A DNA stretch of 64,000 bases from positions 1 through 64,000 of the forward strand of contig NZ_JARXZC010000024.1 of assembly GCF_029894335.1 (NCBI RefSeq). Direction: 5' to 3'. This stretch comes from Kitasatospora sp. MAP5-34 (GTDB lineage: Bacteria > Actinomycetota > Actinomycetes > Streptomycetales > Streptomycetaceae). A program made the position numbers and the translations under genes. Shown here piece by piece: positions 41,226 through 49,067 of the stretch. How positions within the stretch are numbered: position 1 is the first letter of the stretch; each line of letters opens with the position of its first letter. The notes under the pieces are model-generated. The model ran no database searches, was not told the origin of the DNA, and saw only the letters and a list, made by a program, of their open reading frames with translations.

Positions 41226-43268
41226 GTGTTCAACGTCCCCCAGGCGCTCAAGCGCCTAGTCATCGGTAGGGCCATGCGCAGCGAAGAGCTGGGCGAGACG
41301 CTGCTGCCCAAGCGGCTTGCCCTGCCGATCTTCGCTTCCGACCCGCTCTCCTCGGTGGCCTACGCCACCCAGGAGATCCTGCTGGTGCTCACCGTCGGTG
41401 GCACCGCGTTCCTCTACCTGACCCCGTGGGTCGCGGCCGGTGTCGTCGCGCTGATGGCGGTCGTGGTGATGTCGTACCGCCAGGTGGTGCACGCCTACCC
41501 CAGCGGGGGCGGCTCGTACGAGGTGGTGTCGAGGAACCTCGGGGCGAACTCGGGCCTGGTGGTGGCCGCCTCACTGCTGGTCGACTACGTGATGACCGTC
41601 GCGGTCTCCGTCGCCTCCGGTGTCGACAACATCATCTCCGCCTTCCCCGGCATCGCCGGCTACCGGGTGGCGATGGCAGTGCTGTTCGTGCTGCTGCTGG
41701 CCGCGATGAACCTGCGCGGCGTGCGCGAGTCCGGCAAGGCCTTCGCCGCGCCGACCTACCTCTTCATCGGCGGCATCCTGCTGATGGTGGGCACCGGGCT
41801 GATCCGGGTGGTCTTCGGGCACGCGCCGGTGGCGTCCAGCGCCGGATACGGGCTGGTCCCGGTGGACGGCAAGGACTCGCTCGCCGGGCTCGGGCTGCTG
41901 ATGCTGGGTCTGCGCGCCTTCGCCTCCGGCTGTACGGCGCTGACCGGCGTCGAGGCGATCTCCAACGGTGTGCCGGCCTTCCGCGCCCCGAAGTCGCGGA
42001 ACGCCGCGTCCACGATGTCGGTGATGGGCATCGCCGCCGTGGTGATGTTCGTCGGCATCACGGCGCTGTCGCTGATCGCCAAGGTCCACTACGTCGACAA
42101 CGCCTGCCGGCTCACCGGCATCGGCGCCGACTGCGCCAACTTCGCCCAGCCGACGGTGATCGCCCAGCTGGCGTCCGCCATCTTCGGCGGGGACCACAGC
42201 ATCCTCTTCTACTTCATCCAGGCCGTGACCGCGCTGGTCCTGATCCTGGCGGCGAACACGGCGTTCAACGGCTTCCCGCTGCTCGCCTCGATCCTCGCCG
42301 AGCACCGCTACCTGCCCCGGCAGATGCACACCCGGGGTGACCGGCTGGCGTTCTCCAACGGCATCATCGCCCTCGCGGTGGTCGCCGCCGGGCTGCTCTG
42401 GCTGTACGGCGCGGACGTCACCAGCCTGATCCACCTGTACATCCTGGGCGTTTTCACCTCCTTCACGCTCTCCCAGATCGGGATGGTGAAGCACTGGAAC
42501 CGCGCCCTGGCGAGCGAGACCGACCAGGCGGTACGGAGCGCCGCGCAGCGCTCCCGGGTGATCAACGGCTTCGGCGCGTTCGTCACGGCGCTCGTCCTGG
42601 TGATCGTCCTGATCACCAAGTTCACCCAGGGCGCCTGGCTCGCGGTGGTCGCGGCCGTCGTCCTCTGGACGATGATGCGCGGCATCCGCCGCCACTACGA
42701 CGCGGTGGCCGAGGAACTGGCCGTCGAGGACGCCGACGCCGACTCGGTACGCCCGTCCCGGGTGCACGGCATCGTCCTGGTCTCCAAGCTCCACAAGCCG
42801 ACCCTGCGCGCCCTCGGCTACGCCCAGGCCTTCCGCCCGGACGAGCTGGAGGCGGTGAGCGTCGCGGTCGAGAAGGACGCCACCGACGAGCTGCGGACGC
42901 AGTGGACCGAACACGACGTCCAGGTCCCGCTGAAGGTGTTGGACTCCCCGTACCGGGAGATCACCAAGCCGGTCGTGGCGTACGTCCGCTCGATCCGCCG
43001 GAACAGCCCGCGCGACGCCGTCGCGGTCTTCATCCCGGAGTACGTGGTCGGCCGCTGGTGGGAGCACCTGCTGCACAACCAGTCCGCGCTCTGGCTGAAG
43101 AGCCGGCTGCTCTTCACCCCCGGTGTGATGGTGATCAGCGTGCCCTGGCAGCTCAGCTCGGCCGGCCGCGCCGACCACCCGTCCCGCCGCGCCCCGGGCG
43201 CCGTCCGGCGTGGCGAGCCGAGCATCAGGTCGGAGCGCGACAAGATCCCGGCCCCCGAGAACGCCTGA
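41226..43268 (+). CDS. APC-superfamily permease, KimA-type (probable K+ transporter)
   Basis: A 680-residue paralogue of the upstream permease. It starts with MRSEELGETLLPKRLALPIF, then FASDPLSSVAYATQEILLVL, SYRQVVHAYPSGGGSYEVVS, DYVMTVAVSVASGVDNIISA and ASGCTALTGVEAISNGVPAF, which match KimA of Bacillus (a high-affinity K+/H+ symporter) better than the first copy does. Residues 485-650 form the cytoplasmic domain (HGIVLVSKLHKPTLRALGYA). The two permeases are separated by 262 bases, so they may have separate promoters. GTG at 41226 is assumed; ATG 41274 is a possible alternative. It ends in a strong terminator. Confidence 0.88.
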   Translation: MFNVPQALKRLVIGRAMRSEELGETLLPKRLALPIFASDPLSSVAYATQEILLVLTVGGTAFLYLTPWVAAGVVALMAVVVMSYRQVVHAYPSGGGSYEVVSRNLGANSGLVVAASLLVDYVMTVAVSVASGVDNIISAFPGIAGYRVAMAVLFVLLLAAMNLRGVRESGKAFAAPTYLFIGGILLMVGTGLIRVVFGHAPVASSAGYGLVPVDGKDSLAGLGLLMLGLRAFASGCTALTGVEAISNGVPAFRAPKSRNAASTMSVMGIAAVVMFVGITALSLIAKVHYVDNACRLTGIGADCANFAQPTVIAQLASAIFGGDHSILFYFIQAVTALVLILAANTAFNGFPLLASILAEHRYLPRQMHTRGDRLAFSNGIIALAVVAAGLLWLYGADVTSLIHLYILGVFTSFTLSQIGMVKHWNRALASETDQAVRSAAQRSRVINGFGAFVTALVLVIVLITKFTQGAWLAVVAAVVLWTMMRGIRRHYDAVAEELAVEDADADSVRPSRVHGIVLVSKLHKPTLRALGYAQAFRPDELEAVSVAVEKDATDELRTQWTEHDVQVPLKVLDSPYREITKPVVAYVRSIRRNSPRDAVAVFIPEYVVGRWWEHLLHNQSALWLKSRLLFTPGVMVISVPWQLSSAGRADHPSRRAPGAVRRGEPSIRSERDKIPAPENA

Positions 43269-43278
43269 CGCAGCGGTG

Positions 43279-43318
43279 GCCGGGGGCCCTGGACAGCACG
43301 CTGTCCAGGGCCCCCGGC
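43279..43318 (+). terminator. 18-bp perfect hairpin after the second permease gene
   Basis: Arms 43279-43296 and 43301-43318 are exact complements with loop cacg. It begins ten bases after the stop codon. Confidence 0.9.
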
Positions 43319-43544
43319 GTCCGGGCGTGGCCGATCCGGCCGATCCGGCGTCAAGAACTCGTTAAGACTGAAGCCCGGAGCGCCAAAGGCGCGTCAGGGA
43401 GCGCACGCCGTGGTCTCCGGGCGCCTACCTTCAGTTCCCGGGGGACCGACTCAGTTCCGTGGGGGAAACGAGCCGGTACCACCACGCCGGCGACGTTCTT
43501 CACCGAAGGACGGTCGGCCAGGTGACGGGGAGGGACGCGCGGCG

Positions 43545-45095
43545 ATGGCAGCAGGGGCATCGAGAGCAGCCATATCGGGGCAGCAAGCCCCGGCGGGGGA
43601 GCCCGGGGCGCACAGCCCCGGTCAGAGATCCGCGCCGCGCGCCCCCAGTCCCCGTCCCACGCCCCGTCCCACGCCCAGCCGCCGCCCGGCCGCGCTGACG
43701 CGCGCCTGGTGGCACACCCCGCGCCTGGTCCGGGGCCTCGGCGCGCTCTGTCTCGTCTCGTTGCTGACCGTCGCCGCCGTCGCCGCCACCGTGCTCGGCG
43801 GGGCCCGGGACGGCATCAACACCATCGGCCACCGGAGCGCCCCGCAGGCCGTCCGGGCCGCCGACCTCTACTTCGCCCTCAGCGACATGGACGCTCAGGC
43901 GGCCAACCTGCTGCTGATCGGCGCCGATCCGGACTACGCGACCCTGCGCACCCAGACCCTGACCACCTACCAGGACCGCCGCGCCCAGGCCGACGCCGAC
44001 CTCCAGCAGGCCGCTGTGGCGGCCGCCGCCGACCCGGCCGGGCAGCACGCCGTACAGACCGTCCTCGGCGACCTCGGCGACTACGAGGCCCTGGAGGCCC
44101 GCGCCCAGCTGCTGGAGGACCAGGCCACCGCCCCGGCGGGCAAGCCCTCCCAGGCCGCCCTGGACACCTACCGGCAGGCCACCGACCTGCTGCGGGGCAA
44201 GCTGCTGCCCGCCGCCGACCAGGTGACCGCCGCCAACGCCGCCACCGTCGACCGCGTCTACGCCACCCAGCGCGGCGACCTCGGCGCCGGCTGGTGGTGG
44301 ATGCTCGGCACCGGCGTCCTGGCCCTCGGCGCGCTCGCCGCCCTCCAGCGCACCCTCGCGATCCGCTTCCGCCGCCGCGTCAGCCTGCCGCTGGCGGCGG
44401 GCACCCTGCTCGCCGTCCTCGCCCTGGCGGCCGGCCTCGGCCTCGCCTCCGGCGCCGACCGGCACCTGGTGACCGCCAAGGTCAGCGCGTACGACTCGGT
44501 GATCGCCCTCAGCCGGGCCCGCGCGGTGGCGTACGACAGCAACGCCGACGAGAGCCGCTACCTGATCGACCCGAGCCGGGCCGCGACGTACGAGCAGAGC
44601 TACTTCGAGAAGACCCAGTCCATCGTCCACATCGACGGCGTCACCCTGGACGGCTACAACCCGGCCCTCACCCAGCTCGCCGACCAGCACTACGACAACC
44701 AGTCGACCGTCGGGTTCGGCGGCTTCCTCGGCACCGAACTGCGCAACATCACCTTCCCCGGCGAGCAGGCTGCTGCCGAGCGGGTGCTGGCGGCCTTCCA
44801 GAAGTACCAGGCGGACGACCACAACATCCGCGAGCTGCAGGCGCAGGGCAAGCTCAAGGACGCCGTCACGCTCGACACCGGCACCGGGCCGGGCCAGTCC
44901 AACGCCGATTTCGGTCACCTGTCCGACGCCTTCGGGGATGTCCTGGGGATCAACCAGAAGGCCTTCGACGGAGCCGTCTCGGCCGCCGACAGCGACCTCG
45001 GCACCGGCGTGGAGGTGACGGGCGGTCTCATCCTCGCGGCAGCCCTGGCACTGACCGTCCTGGGTGTCCGGCCGCGCCTGAAGGAGTACAGCTGA
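43545..45095 (+). CDS. Membrane protein with two four-helix-bundle-like extracytoplasmic domains
   Basis: A 516-residue protein I do not recognise by name. After a basic Pro-rich N-terminus come a hydrophobic helix (LGALCLVSLLTVAAVAATVLGG), a long helical outer segment rich in Ala/Gln/Asp (AADLYFALSDMDAQAANLLL through RGKLLPAADQVTAANAATVD), two adjacent membrane helices near residues 250-305, a second helical outer segment, and a final membrane helix (GGLILAAALALTVLGV). The helical segments resemble the four-helix-bundle sensor domains of chemoreceptors and histidine kinases, but there is no kinase, HAMP-linked or receptor output domain. No conserved partner is adjacent. ATG at 43545 follows GGGGAGGGA. 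Confidence 0.7.
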   Translation: MAAGASRAAISGQQAPAGEPGAHSPGQRSAPRAPSPRPTPRPTPSRRPAALTRAWWHTPRLVRGLGALCLVSLLTVAAVAATVLGGARDGINTIGHRSAPQAVRAADLYFALSDMDAQAANLLLIGADPDYATLRTQTLTTYQDRRAQADADLQQAAVAAAADPAGQHAVQTVLGDLGDYEALEARAQLLEDQATAPAGKPSQAALDTYRQATDLLRGKLLPAADQVTAANAATVDRVYATQRGDLGAGWWWMLGTGVLALGALAALQRTLAIRFRRRVSLPLAAGTLLAVLALAAGLGLASGADRHLVTAKVSAYDSVIALSRARAVAYDSNADESRYLIDPSRAATYEQSYFEKTQSIVHIDGVTLDGYNPALTQLADQHYDNQSTVGFGGFLGTELRNITFPGEQAAAERVLAAFQKYQADDHNIRELQAQGKLKDAVTLDTGTGPGQSNADFGHLSDAFGDVLGINQKAFDGAVSAADSDLGTGVEVTGGLILAAALALTVLGVRPRLKEYS

Positions 45096-45128
45096 GGTTG
45101 TCGGAGCAGCCGGAGCAGAGAGGCCGGA

Positions 45129-46409
45129 TCACGCCCCGGCGCAGCCGGGACCGCCCTGGCGGGGCAGGGCGAGGGCCACGGTGTCGGCGAACTCCCGGAC
45201 CGCGCTGGTGCGGCTGACGATCCGTCCGCTGTGCACCACCAGCCTGCTGTGACCGCCCGCCAGCGCGCCCGCGAGGCTGTCCCCGCGGATGGCGAGCAAC
45301 TCGGCGGGGAAACCCGCGTCGATCCGGACCGGCGGCAGGCCGAGGGTGATCCTGGCCTGGCCGCTCACCGTCTCGTACGCGGCGTCGGGGCTCAGTACGC
45401 CACCGGACGCCAGCAGGTACGCCGCCTCCAGCGGGTCGGCGCGGCCGGCCGGATTGGAGAGGTCGCGCAGGGCTCCGCCGCCCGCTGCGAGCGGCACCCG
45501 GGCGTCGGTCAACTCACGTACCAGCGAAGGCCGTAGGCCGGGCGGCGGGCCTTCGAGGCCGGTGCAGCAGCCGTTCTGGGGCAGGCAGACCACTCTGATG
45601 CCGGCGGCGGCCAGCACGGTGGCGCCGCCCGGCGCCAGCGAACTGCACGGGCCGAGCGTGACGCGCGGGCGCAGCGGCGCCAGCGCGCCGGTGAGCCGGG
45701 CGAGCGCCGCCGGGTCGGCGCCGGACGTGTGCAGGTCGACGGCGCAGTCCGCCTCACGGGCGGCCTCCAGCAGCACCTGGACGTACCCGACGGGGTCGGG
45801 GTCGAGATCGGGGCAGCCACCCGCCGCGTCGGCGCCGAGCTTGAGGGCGTCGCGCAACTGGGCTCGGCCGTCGGCCCCGGCGAGGCCGGTGAGCAGCCGG
45901 GGCATCGCGACCGCCTGCAGCTCAGCCAGCCCGCGCAGCGCCTGCCGGGCCGTGAGGACGGCCTCCAGGCGGCGCAGCCCGTGCACGTCCCCGATCCGTA
46001 CGTGGGTGCGCTGGGCGGTCGCGCCGTACCCGAGCGAGGTGAGCGCGGCCTCGGTGATCCGGCCAACCAGGTCGCCCTGGGTCTCCGGCGGTGGGCCGGG
46101 CAGCGCGGCCGAGAAGGCGGCGTCGTGGTGGGCGTGCGCCTCTGCGGGGGCCGGGAGCAGCAGATAGCCGCCGAGGTCGATCCGGGCGCCGGTGGTGCTG
46201 GTCGGGGCCCCTGGGAGGGCGGGCAGCGGTCCGAGGCTGCCGACGGTGCCGACGGCCTGGATGCGGTCGCCGCTGATCCGGACGTCGACCACCCGTCCGT
46301 CGGCGAGCCGGGCACCGGTCAGTAGGAGTACCGGCCCGTGGCCGAGCGGGTTGGGGGCTTGTCCCGGGCCGTGGTGCGGGCCCTCGGCAGGTGCGCTGTC
46401 CGCGGTCAT
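45129..46409 (-). CDS. Amidohydrolase family protein (cytosine deaminase/hydantoinase-like)
   Basis: A 426-residue TIM-barrel amidohydrolase. The first metal motif is PAPAEAHAHHDAAF (HxH form), later histidine-bearing strands include DCAVDLHTSG and the C-terminal segment GVLSPDAAYETVSGQARITLG is typical of cytosine deaminase-type enzymes. The canonical final aspartate strand is unclear (VPLAAGGGALRDLSNPAG, where GxD is expected near SNP), so catalytic competence is uncertain. ATG at 46409. It stands alone upstream of the tRNA-Thr/Met cluster. Confidence 0.8.
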   Translation of the reverse strand: MTADSAPAEGPHHGPGQAPNPLGHGPVLLLTGARLADGRVVDVRISGDRIQAVGTVGSLGPLPALPGAPTSTTGARIDLGGYLLLPAPAEAHAHHDAAFSAALPGPPPETQGDLVGRITEAALTSLGYGATAQRTHVRIGDVHGLRRLEAVLTARQALRGLAELQAVAMPRLLTGLAGADGRAQLRDALKLGADAAGGCPDLDPDPVGYVQVLLEAAREADCAVDLHTSGADPAALARLTGALAPLRPRVTLGPCSSLAPGGATVLAAAGIRVVCLPQNGCCTGLEGPPPGLRPSLVRELTDARVPLAAGGGALRDLSNPAGRADPLEAAYLLASGGVLSPDAAYETVSGQARITLGLPPVRIDAGFPAELLAIRGDSLAGALAGGHSRLVVHSGRIVSRTSAVREFADTVALALPRQGGPGCAGA

Positions 46410-46625
46410 CGGGCCGGCTCCTCGCTGTCCGGGGGCTCCAGGGGTGCCCCGGCGCCCGGAAGATCACTGGTGGTCGAGCCTAGGGCGAGTCCGGGCGGGG
46501 TGCTCGGAGGCTGTGGTGAGTCGTGTCGGGCCGGACCATGTGTTCCGAGGTGGTGTCGAACGGGAGTCCTTGATCGGCATGTCTGTTCGGGGTTCGGACC
46601 TGCGATCTTCCGTGTCGGATACGGA

Positions 46626-46655
46626 TTTCACCTCTGGCCGGGAAACGTGTAATCT
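46626..46655 (+). promoter_or_regulatory. Promoter for the tRNA-Thr/tRNA-Met/rpmG unit
   Basis: TTTCAC at 46626-46631 and TAATCT at 46650-46655 are spaced by 18 bases and lie 11 bases upstream of the tRNA-Thr. The fit to the vegetative sigma-70-type consensus is moderate. Confidence 0.55.
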
Positions 46656-46666
46656 CTTCCTCGTTC

Positions 46667-46739
46667 GCCCCTATAGCTCAGTCGGTAGAGCGTCTCCATG
46701 GTAAGGAGAAGGTCTGCGGTTCGATTCCGCATGGGGGCT
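46667..46739 (+). tRNA. tRNA-Thr (anticodon GGT)
   Basis: A 73-nt cloverleaf: acceptor GCCCCTA pairs with TGGGGGC (one G-T), D arm GCTCAGTCGGTAGAGC, anticodon loop CCATGGTAAG (GGT), T arm GCGGTTCGATTCCGC. No encoded CCA. A seven-bp hairpin at 46753-46770 lies between this and the next tRNA and may aid processing. Confidence 0.95.
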
Positions 46740-46783
46740 CTGGTGACCGGAGCCCGCACCTCGGTGCGGGCGAAGGCCATCAA

Positions 46784-46856
46784 AGCGGTGTAGCTCAGTT
46801 GGTAGAGCAAGCGGCTCATAATCGCTGTGTCACCGGTTCAAGTCCGGTCACCGCTA
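46784..46856 (+). tRNA. tRNA-Met, elongator (anticodon CAT)
   Basis: A 73-nt cloverleaf: acceptor AGCGGTG pairs with CACCGCT, D arm GCTCAGTTGGTAGAGC, anticodon loop CTCATAA, T arm CCGGTTCAAGTCCGG. The A-U-free first pair and ordinary D loop fit elongator rather than initiator tRNA. Thr-Met-rpmG is the conserved actinobacterial order. Confidence 0.94.
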
Positions 46857-46939
46857 CCCCGCGTAGTCGGTCGGGAGGTCGAACTCCCGATCGGCTACTC
46901 TTGTCGTGTTCTTATTCATTTGTTCAGGAAGGCACTCCC

Positions 46940-47104
46940 GTGGCTGCCACCGATGTCCGCCCGAAGATCACGCTGGCCTGCGTGGAGTGCAAGGAGCGGA
47001 ACTACATCACCAAGAAGAACCGGCGTAACGACCCGGACCGTCTTGAGATGAAGAAGCACTGCCCCCGCTGCAACTCGCACACTGCGCACCGCGAGACCCG
47101 CTGA
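46940..47104 (+). CDS. rpmG: Ribosomal protein L33, zinc-ribbon (C+) form
   Basis: A 54-residue L33 with both zinc-ligand pairs (CVEC and CPRC), so this is the zinc-containing type. The text ITLACVECKERNYITKKN and KHCPRCNSHTAHRETR are diagnostic. GTG start with GGAAGG upstream. It directly follows tRNA-Met. Streptomycetes usually also have a zinc-free paralogue under Zur control elsewhere; this C+ copy is the zinc-replete one (known for the family). Confidence 0.96.
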   Translation: MAATDVRPKITLACVECKERNYITKKNRRNDPDRLEMKKHCPRCNSHTAHRETR

Positions 47105-47145
47105 CCCCCTAGGGGCGTCAACGGGCCTGTGTGACACAGGTTCTG

Positions 47146-47187
47146 GACTCCGGACCGCACCCCGAAACTGGGGTGCGGTCCGGAGTC
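47146..47187 (+). terminator. 18-bp perfect hairpin after rpmG
   Basis: Arms 47146-47163 and 47170-47187 are exact complements with loop gaaact. It lies between rpmG and the hadA-like gene, so the dehydratase pair either has its own promoter or is expressed by read-through. Confidence 0.85.
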
Positions 47188-47222
47188 GTTTCCGCGTGAC
47201 CACCCATCAGGAGGAGTTGCCC

Positions 47223-47681
47223 ATGCCGCTCGACCCCTCGTTCATCGGACGGACCTACCCGCCCACCGAGCCCTACGAGGTCGGCCGCGAGAAGATCCGC
47301 GAGTTCGCCGTCGCGATCGGCGATGCCAACCGGGCCTACACCGACCTCGACGCCGCCAAGGCGCTGGGCCACCCCGACGTGATCGCCCCGCCGACCTTCC
47401 CGTTCGTGATCACCTACAGTGCCGCCGCCCAGGTCGTGAACGACCCCGAGCTGGGCCTCGACTTCTCGCGCGTGGTGCACGGCGACCAGAAGTTCAGCTA
47501 CACCCGTCCCGTCCGGGCCGGCGACCGGCTGGCCGTCACCGTCTCCATCGAGGCGATCAAGTCGCTGGCGGGCAACGATGTCCTCACCGTCCGTGGTGAG
47601 GTGCACGACGTGAGCGGCGAGCACGTTGTGACGTCTTTCATGACGCTGGTGGCCCGGGCCGCCGACGAGGCGGGGGAGTAG
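47223..47681 (+). CDS. hadA: MaoC/hot-dog dehydratase subunit, HadA-like
   Basis: A 152-residue hot-dog-fold protein of the HadA (UPF0336/FAS1-DH) type: LDPSFIGRTYPPTEPYEVGRE then IREFAVAIGDANRAYTDLDAA and DVIAPPTFPFVITYSAAAQV. This subunit lacks the catalytic D-H pair and partners with a catalytic HadB-type subunit, encoded next. In mycobacteria rpmG-hadA-hadB-hadC-tRNA-Trp-secE-nusG is the conserved order and the enzyme dehydrates 3-hydroxyacyl-ACP in mycolic acid elongation. Streptomycetes lack mycolates, so the substrate here is probably an ordinary fatty acyl-ACP (inference). No hadC is present. Confidence 0.85.
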   Translation: MPLDPSFIGRTYPPTEPYEVGREKIREFAVAIGDANRAYTDLDAAKALGHPDVIAPPTFPFVITYSAAAQVVNDPELGLDFSRVVHGDQKFSYTRPVRAGDRLAVTVSIEAIKSLAGNDVLTVRGEVHDVSGEHVVTSFMTLVARAADEAGE

Positions 47682-47685
47682 AGCC

Positions 47686-48108
47686 ATGGCGATCAGCTTC
47701 GACGAGGTTGCGGTGGGCACCGAGCTGCCGGCCCAGTCCTTTCCTGTGACGCGCGCCACGCTGGTGCGGTACGCGGGTGCCTCCGGCGACTTCAACCCGA
47801 TCCACTGGAACGAGAAGTTCGCCCTTGAGGTCGGCCTGCCCGACGTCATCGCGCACGGCATGTTCACCATGGCCGAGGCGGTCCGCGTGGTCACCGACTG
47901 GGTCGGCGACCCGGGCGCGGTGGTCGAGTACGGTGTCCGCTTCACTCGGCCGGTGCCAGTGCCGAACGACGAGGCCGGCGCCATGATCGAGGTCACGGGG
48001 AAGGTGGGGGCCGTGCTGGAGGACCGGAAGGTCCGGGTGGACCTGGTGGTGACCACCGGTGGGCAGAAGGTGCTCGGGATGTCGCGGGCTGTCGTCCAGC
48101 TGGCCTGA
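47686..48108 (+). CDS. hadB: MaoC/hot-dog (R)-hydratase-dehydratase subunit, HadB-like
   Basis: A 140-residue MaoC-type protein that carries the hydratase motif: YAGASGDFNPIHWNEKFA (catalytic D and H), then LPDVIAHGMFTMAEAV. It starts four bases after the hadA-like stop, so the two are made in equal amounts and should form the heterodimeric dehydratase. The pair could supply the 3-hydroxyacyl-ACP dehydratase step of type II fatty acid synthesis, which in actinobacteria lacks FabA/FabZ (established for HadAB-type enzymes; assignment here is inference). A 22-bp terminator follows. Confidence 0.88.
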   Translation: MAISFDEVAVGTELPAQSFPVTRATLVRYAGASGDFNPIHWNEKFALEVGLPDVIAHGMFTMAEAVRVVTDWVGDPGAVVEYGVRFTRPVPVPNDEAGAMIEVTGKVGAVLEDRKVRVDLVVTTGGQKVLGMSRAVVQLA

Positions 48109-48128
48109 GGGGCTGCGGCTGATGATTA

Positions 48129-48176
48129 ACGGCTGACGGATGACAGAATCTGAATTCTGTCATCCGTCAGCCGTTG
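48129..48176 (+). terminator. 22-bp perfect hairpin after the hadAB-like genes
   Basis: Arms 48129-48150 and 48155-48176 are exact complements with loop ctga. The loop-proximal part is A/T-rich. It begins 21 bases after the stop codon. Confidence 0.9.
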
Positions 48177-48192
48177 TTGGTAGGTGGTCATT

Positions 48193-48262
48193 GGGCGGTG
48201 CCCGTCGGTCGCCGGCAATCGGTAATCGGGCGGTGCCCGCCGGTCGCCGGCCATCGGCCATC
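48193..48262. repeat. Tandem duplication of a 35-base unit
   Basis: Units 48193-48227 and 48228-48262 (GGGCGGTGCCCGYCGGTCGC and so on) match at 31 of 35 positions. The block is GC-rich, non-coding, and followed by further degenerate CATCGGCC copies. Confidence 0.75.
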
Positions 48263-48310
48263 GGCCGCCCGACTGGCAGGCATCGCCCATCCGCCCTCGG
48301 CGTACCCTCC

Positions 48311-48340
48311 TTGACGAAGGTAGTGATTGGTTACTAACTT
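48311..48340 (+). promoter_or_regulatory. tetR promoter with embedded operator, leaderless start
   Basis: TTGACG at 48311-48316 and TAACTT at 48335-48340 are spaced by 18 bases. The operator AGTGATTGGTTACTAACTT (48322-48340) fills the spacer and -10 box. The tetR ATG at 48347 begins only seven bases after the -10 box, so the message should start at or next to the A of the start codon. Confidence 0.7.
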
Positions 48341-48346
48341 GGAACC

Positions 48347-48979
48347 ATGGCGAGGACGAGCATGCGAATGAGTGCCGAGGAGCGACGCGAGAGCGTCATC
48401 CGGGCCGCCGTGACCGAGTTTGCCAGGGGCGGCTACCACGGCACCTCCACCGAGGCCATCGCCCGGCGGGTCGGGGTCTCGCAGCCGTACCTCTTCCGGC
48501 TCTTCCCGAGCAAGCAGGCGATCTTCATCGAGGCTTGCCGGCGCTGTACGGAGGAGGTCTGGCAGGTCTTCGACCGGGCGTCCGAGGGGCTGAGTGGCGA
48601 GGATGCCCGACGGGCCATGGGGCTGGCCTACATGGAGCTGGTCCAGGACCGGGACCGGATTCTGATGCAGATGCAGATGCAGGTCGCGGCGGCCAACACC
48701 GACACCGCCGGGGATCCGGAGGTCGGCGAGGCCGTCCGCCGGGCCTGGTTCGAGCTGTGGGAGCGGGTGCGGATCCGGATGGGCGGAGATCACGGTCAGG
48801 CGACCGAGTTCTTCGGCTACGGGATGCTCATCAACAGTCTGGTCGCGATGGGCTTCCCGCTGGATCACCGGGTCTGGGCGGGTTTCGGCGACGAGCAGAC
48901 CGAAGGCAGGACCTCGGGCAAGACTGAGGAGAAGACCGCACAGAAGACCGAACAGAGCACCGAACCAGGGCCGAAGTAG
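48347..48979 (+). CDS. TetR-family repressor of the adjacent MFS exporter gene
   Basis: A 210-residue TetR regulator. The helix-turn-helix domain is RRESVIRAAVTEFARGGYHGTS followed by EAIARRVGVSQPYLFRLFPSKQAIF (residues 12-60). The C-terminal 25 residues are a charged Gly/Glu/Lys/Thr tail (TEEKTAQKTEQSTEPGPK) outside the usual fold. It is followed in the same direction by a multidrug MFS gene with a matching operator, the standard repressor/efflux arrangement. Alternative ATG starts at codons 6 and 8 exist, but the first is favoured because the promoter points to a leaderless start there. Confidence 0.92.
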   Translation: MARTSMRMSAEERRESVIRAAVTEFARGGYHGTSTEAIARRVGVSQPYLFRLFPSKQAIFIEACRRCTEEVWQVFDRASEGLSGEDARRAMGLAYMELVQDRDRILMQMQMQVAAANTDTAGDPEVGEAVRRAWFELWERVRIRMGGDHGQATEFFGYGMLINSLVAMGFPLDHRVWAGFGDEQTEGRTSGKTEEKTAQKTEQSTEPGPK

Positions 48980-49027
48980 GGCCGCCGAGCGGGCCCGCCG
49001 CGCGCGGGTCTTTCCTTGGCCCACAAA

Positions 49028-49046
49028 AGTTATTGATCAATAACTA
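49028..49046. promoter_or_regulatory. Palindromic TetR operator upstream of the MFS gene
   Basis: AGTTATTGATCAATAACT (49028-49045) is a perfect 18-bp palindrome. Over 19 positions it matches the tetR-promoter site at 48322-48340 at 14 positions. TTGGCC at 49016-49021 and TAACTA at 49041-49046 could be the -35 and -10 boxes it overlaps. Confidence 0.75.
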
Positions 49047-49067
49047 CCTGTGCAAGGGGGCACCACC

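Noticed and set aside
46799..47104. Longer rpmG reading frame starting inside tRNA-Met
   Set aside because: The upstream part overlaps the tRNA; the GTG at 46940 has a ribosome-binding site and gives the standard 54-residue L33.
48193..48300. CRISPR array
   Set aside because: Units are directly adjacent with no spacers and differ from each other; it is a simple tandem duplication.
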